64,000 bases of DNA, taken from positions 1 through 64,000 of the forward strand of contig NZ_SZZM01000005.1 of assembly GCF_005281615.1 (NCBI RefSeq). Reading direction: 5' to 3'. The DNA is from Rhodoligotrophos defluvii (GTDB lineage Bacteria; Pseudomonadota; Alphaproteobacteria; Rhizobiales; Im1). The notes beneath the pieces were generated by a model. That model did not search any database. It had not been told where the DNA came from and saw nothing but the letters and a program-made list of their open reading frames with translations. Positions 61,920 to 64,000 of this stretch are shown piece after piece; within the stretch, counting starts at the first letter, position 1; every line of letters begins with the position of its first letter. Made by a program: the position numbers and the translations under genes.

Positions 61920-62971
61920 CCGCCGCCGTCTTCGCATTGCCAGCACCCATAGACACGCTGACCGGGGGCTATGGCTATGCGCGTAAGGTGGTGGAACTGC
62001 TGCCGGAGCACGGCGTGCCGGCCGAATATCTCGAGCTTTCCGAGGCCTTTCCGCACCCGACCGAGGCCGCTCTGTCGGAAGCCTCGGCACGGCTCGGCGC
62101 CGTTCCGCGGGACAAGGTCCTGCTCATCGATGGCCTCGTGTTCGGCGCGCTGCCCGACCACATGCTGAAGGCGCTGCAGCGGCCTGTGATCGCCATCATC
62201 CACCACCCGCTCGGCCTCGAACATGGCCTGAGCGGCGATGACGCCCAGCGGCTGCTGATCTCGGAGCGCCAGGCGTTGGCGATGGCTGCCCATGTGATCG
62301 TCCCGAGCCGCACCACCTCGCTCACCGTGCAGACGTTGTTCGGCGTGCCGGCCTCGCGCATTACCATCGCGCCGCCTGGCATCGACCCTGCACCTCGCGC
62401 TCCCGGGCCTCTGGAGGACCATCAGCCGCTCAAGATCCTGTCCGTGGGCTCCCTCATCCCCCGCAAGGGGTTCGACATTCTGGTGGACGCCTTGGCCCTC
62501 ATCGCGGACCGCAGCTGGGAAGCCAGGATCATCGGCGGTGCGGAGCACGACCCGGCCTGTGCCAATGCCCTGCGGAAACAGATTGCGGCGCGCGGCCTCG
62601 AGGGCCGCATCGCGCTGCCGGGCGCCTTCACGCCCGACCGGCTCGCCACGGTTTACCAGCAAGCGGACATGTTCGTCCTGCCATCCCGCTACGAAGGCTA
62701 TGGCATGGTCTTCGCCGAAGCCATGGCACGCGGATTGCCCGTCATTGGCGCCTCGGCCGGCGCGCTGCCGGAGGTCGTGCCCGCCTCCGCCGGGCTGCTG
62801 GTGCCGAAGGATGACCCCTATGCCCTGGCCGGCGCCATTCTGCGGTTGATCGACGATCCCGGTTTCCGCCGCAGGCTTGCCGATGGAGCCTGGAACCACG
62901 CCCAGCAATTGCCCAGATGGAAGGATACCGCTGCGATCATCGCCCAAGTGCTGAAACGGTCGGCTCCATGA
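61916..62971 (+). CDS. GT4-type glycosyltransferase
   Basis: A 351-residue GT-B glycosyltransferase of group 1 (family 4). The donor-binding EX7E motif is EGYGMVFAE near residue 261, followed by MARGLPVIGASAGALPEVV; the LSVGSLIPRKGFDILVDAL block lies near residue 177. The start is a GTG at 61916 overlapping the stop of the pterin-synthase homologue (GTGA), and its own stop overlaps the methyltransferase start (ATGA). No lipopolysaccharide or capsule genes are near, so the acceptor is probably the product of this operon. Confidence 0.88.
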   Translation: MTAAVFALPAPIDTLTGGYGYARKVVELLPEHGVPAEYLELSEAFPHPTEAALSEASARLGAVPRDKVLLIDGLVFGALPDHMLKALQRPVIAIIHHPLGLEHGLSGDDAQRLLISERQALAMAAHVIVPSRTTSLTVQTLFGVPASRITIAPPGIDPAPRAPGPLEDHQPLKILSVGSLIPRKGFDILVDALALIADRSWEARIIGGAEHDPACANALRKQIAARGLEGRIALPGAFTPDRLATVYQQADMFVLPSRYEGYGMVFAEAMARGLPVIGASAGALPEVVPASAGLLVPKDDPYALAGAILRLIDDPGFRRRLADGAWNHAQQLPRWKDTAAIIAQVLKRSAP

Positions 62972-63756
62972 GCTTCACGGCGGACTGGCTGGCCTTGAGG
63001 GAACCGGTCGATCACCGATCACGCAATAGGCGCGTGGCCGATGCCGTGCGCGCGCATTTCAGCGGCAAGAGCGGGGTCACCGTGCTCGATCTCGGGGCGG
63101 GCACCGGCGCGAACCTCAGGGCAACCATGCCTTTGCTGCAGCGGCCGCAACGGTGGATAATGGTCGACAACGATCCGACCTTGCTTCAACGGATCACCGC
63201 AACGGATTCGACGATCGAGATCATTCGTGAGGAGAGGGATCTCGCAACCGACCTCCGGTCGGTGCTCACAGGGGCGCCGGTGAGCCTGGTGACCGCTTCA
63301 TCCCTGTTCGACCTGGTCTCGGCACCATGGCTGGAGCAGCTGGTGGGCTTCCTCGCCGAGCGCCGGCTGCCGCTCTATGCGACCCTCATCTACACCGGCA
63401 CCGAGCGATGGCTGCCGCTGCACCCCGCCGATGGCGCCATGCTCTCGGCCTTCTTGCGCGACCAGCGGCGCGACAAGGGCTTCGGGCCGGCGCTGGGACC
63501 CGACGCGTGGAACTGGCTGGTGACGCTGCTTGAGGCCCGGGGCTATCACATCGTCATCGGGCCGAGCGACTGGCAGCTCACCTCTGCCGACGGCCCCCTG
63601 ATCCGGGCGCTTGCAGGCGAGATTGCCGCGGCCGCCCACCGGGAGGGCGGTCTGCCGCCGGAGCATATCGAAGACTGGCACAGCGCCCGGAACACTGCGC
63701 TCGGCTGCGCCATCGGTCACAAGGACGTCTTCGCTGTCCCTGGCGGTGGCCGGTAG
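62968..63756 (+). CDS. Class I SAM-dependent methyltransferase
   Basis: A 262-residue methyltransferase with SAM motif I VLDLGAGTGANLRA (about residues 36-49), the acidic motif II IMVDNDP and SLVTASSLFDLV further on. The ATG at 62968 overlaps the glycosyltransferase stop (ATGA), proving tight coupling. The substrate is unknown; it presumably methylates the same product as the three preceding genes. This closes the visible operon, 65 bases before a convergent gene that runs off the window. Confidence 0.85.
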   Translation: MSFTADWLALREPVDHRSRNRRVADAVRAHFSGKSGVTVLDLGAGTGANLRATMPLLQRPQRWIMVDNDPTLLQRITATDSTIEIIREERDLATDLRSVLTGAPVSLVTASSLFDLVSAPWLEQLVGFLAERRLPLYATLIYTGTERWLPLHPADGAMLSAFLRDQRRDKGFGPALGPDAWNWLVTLLEARGYHIVIGPSDWQLTSADGPLIRALAGEIAAAAHREGGLPPEHIEDWHSARNTALGCAIGHKDVFAVPGGGR

Positions 63757-63821
63757 GGCCACGCGATGAAAGGACCTGCCCGGCCGCACCTGGCAACGAT
63801 CATGTGCCCTTGACTCCAATT

Positions 63822-64000
63822 CTAAGGTGCTTGGGATAACACCTTCAACGGACGAGCGCTTTTATCGGCTCGCTGGCCCCTGAGGTCACAGTCGAACAGC
63901 ACGTCCCCGCTCGGCAGCGGATGTGCCACCATATGCGGGCGCAGAGCCTCCTCGAGCGTCGCGATGGGCGGCAGATTGAGGCCGCTCACCCCCGAACCGA
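63822..64000 (-). CDS. C-terminal end of an unrecognised gene (5' end outside window)
   Basis: On the minus strand a frame is open from the right edge to a TAG at 63824-63822, giving 59 residues. It contains VSGLNLPPIATLEEALRPHM and LPSGDVLFDCDL, with codon use typical of the neighbouring genes, so it is probably the C-terminus of a real protein. I do not recognise the family from this fragment. It is convergent with the methyltransferase gene. Confidence 0.5.
   Translation of the reverse strand, partial: GSGVSGLNLPPIATLEEALRPHMVAHPLPSGDVLFDCDLRGQRADKSARPLKVLSQAP

Overview
This is a high-GC window with dense coding and short intergenic gaps. It comes from an alphaproteobacterium, most likely of the Hyphomicrobiales or a neighbouring order. 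That placement rests on the hopanoid operon layout, short alphaproteobacterial Psd/PssA, an Atm1-type exporter, corrinoid methyltransferases with betaine-homocysteine methyltransferase, and interspersed palindromic repeats typical of the class. I do not assign a genus. I saw no rRNA, tRNA, CRISPR array, transposase or phage genes.

Layout. 0-4.7 kb: end of a LysM protein, an Atm1-like ABC exporter, psd-pssA for phosphatidylethanolamine, and a Cys-rich secreted protein. 4.7-16.8 kb: a hopanoid cluster, with hpnN-hpnH on the plus strand facing hpnC, dxs, hpnD, hpnE, shc, hpnG on the minus strand. 17.1-28.4 kb: polyamine uptake and catabolism (SpuC-like transaminase, ABC transporter of four genes, agmatinase-like ureohydrolase, PuuB-like oxidase, two divergent PuuA-like ligases). 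28.4-29.5 kb: a mosaic tandem array of palindromic repeats. 29.5-32.5 kb: a ThDP enzyme and alanine dehydrogenase.

32.6-46.7 kb holds a dispersed corrinoid-dependent one-carbon system: Bmt, corrinoid protein, DUF1638 protein, an Fe-S protein, ASKHA/ferredoxin corrinoid activator, pterin-dependent methyltransferase, a small 'virulence factor' protein and a non-pyrrolysine MttB homologue. A DMT permease and LysR regulator lie among them. It is interleaved with unrecognised small proteins, all on the minus strand. Three of these (33.6, 35.0, 36.6 kb) look like diverged paralogues of one beta-rich family. Three more (43.6, 44.1, 46.8 kb) are His/Pro/Gln-rich and low complexity.

47.5-50.2 kb: amidase, small exported protein, metallophosphoesterase. 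50.3-58.8 kb: a C30 (staphyloxanthin-like) carotenoid cluster with an aldehyde dehydrogenase, two CrtN/CrtP-type desaturases, an acyltransferase, a glycosyltransferase and an ABC-2 exporter. It has no crtM. The squalene made by HpnCDE 40 kb away is the probable substrate, so hopanoids and carotenoids would share one squalene pool. 58.9-64 kb: glutathione peroxidase, an orphan LivF-like ATPase, then a tightly coupled four-gene operon (MDR dehydrogenase, active-site-degenerate 6-pyruvoyltetrahydropterin synthase homologue, GT4 glycosyltransferase, methyltransferase) that resembles an undescribed small-molecule pathway.

The best candidates for new biology are the right-end operon, the orphan protein families embedded in the corrinoid region, and the linkage of one squalene source to two terpenoid end products.
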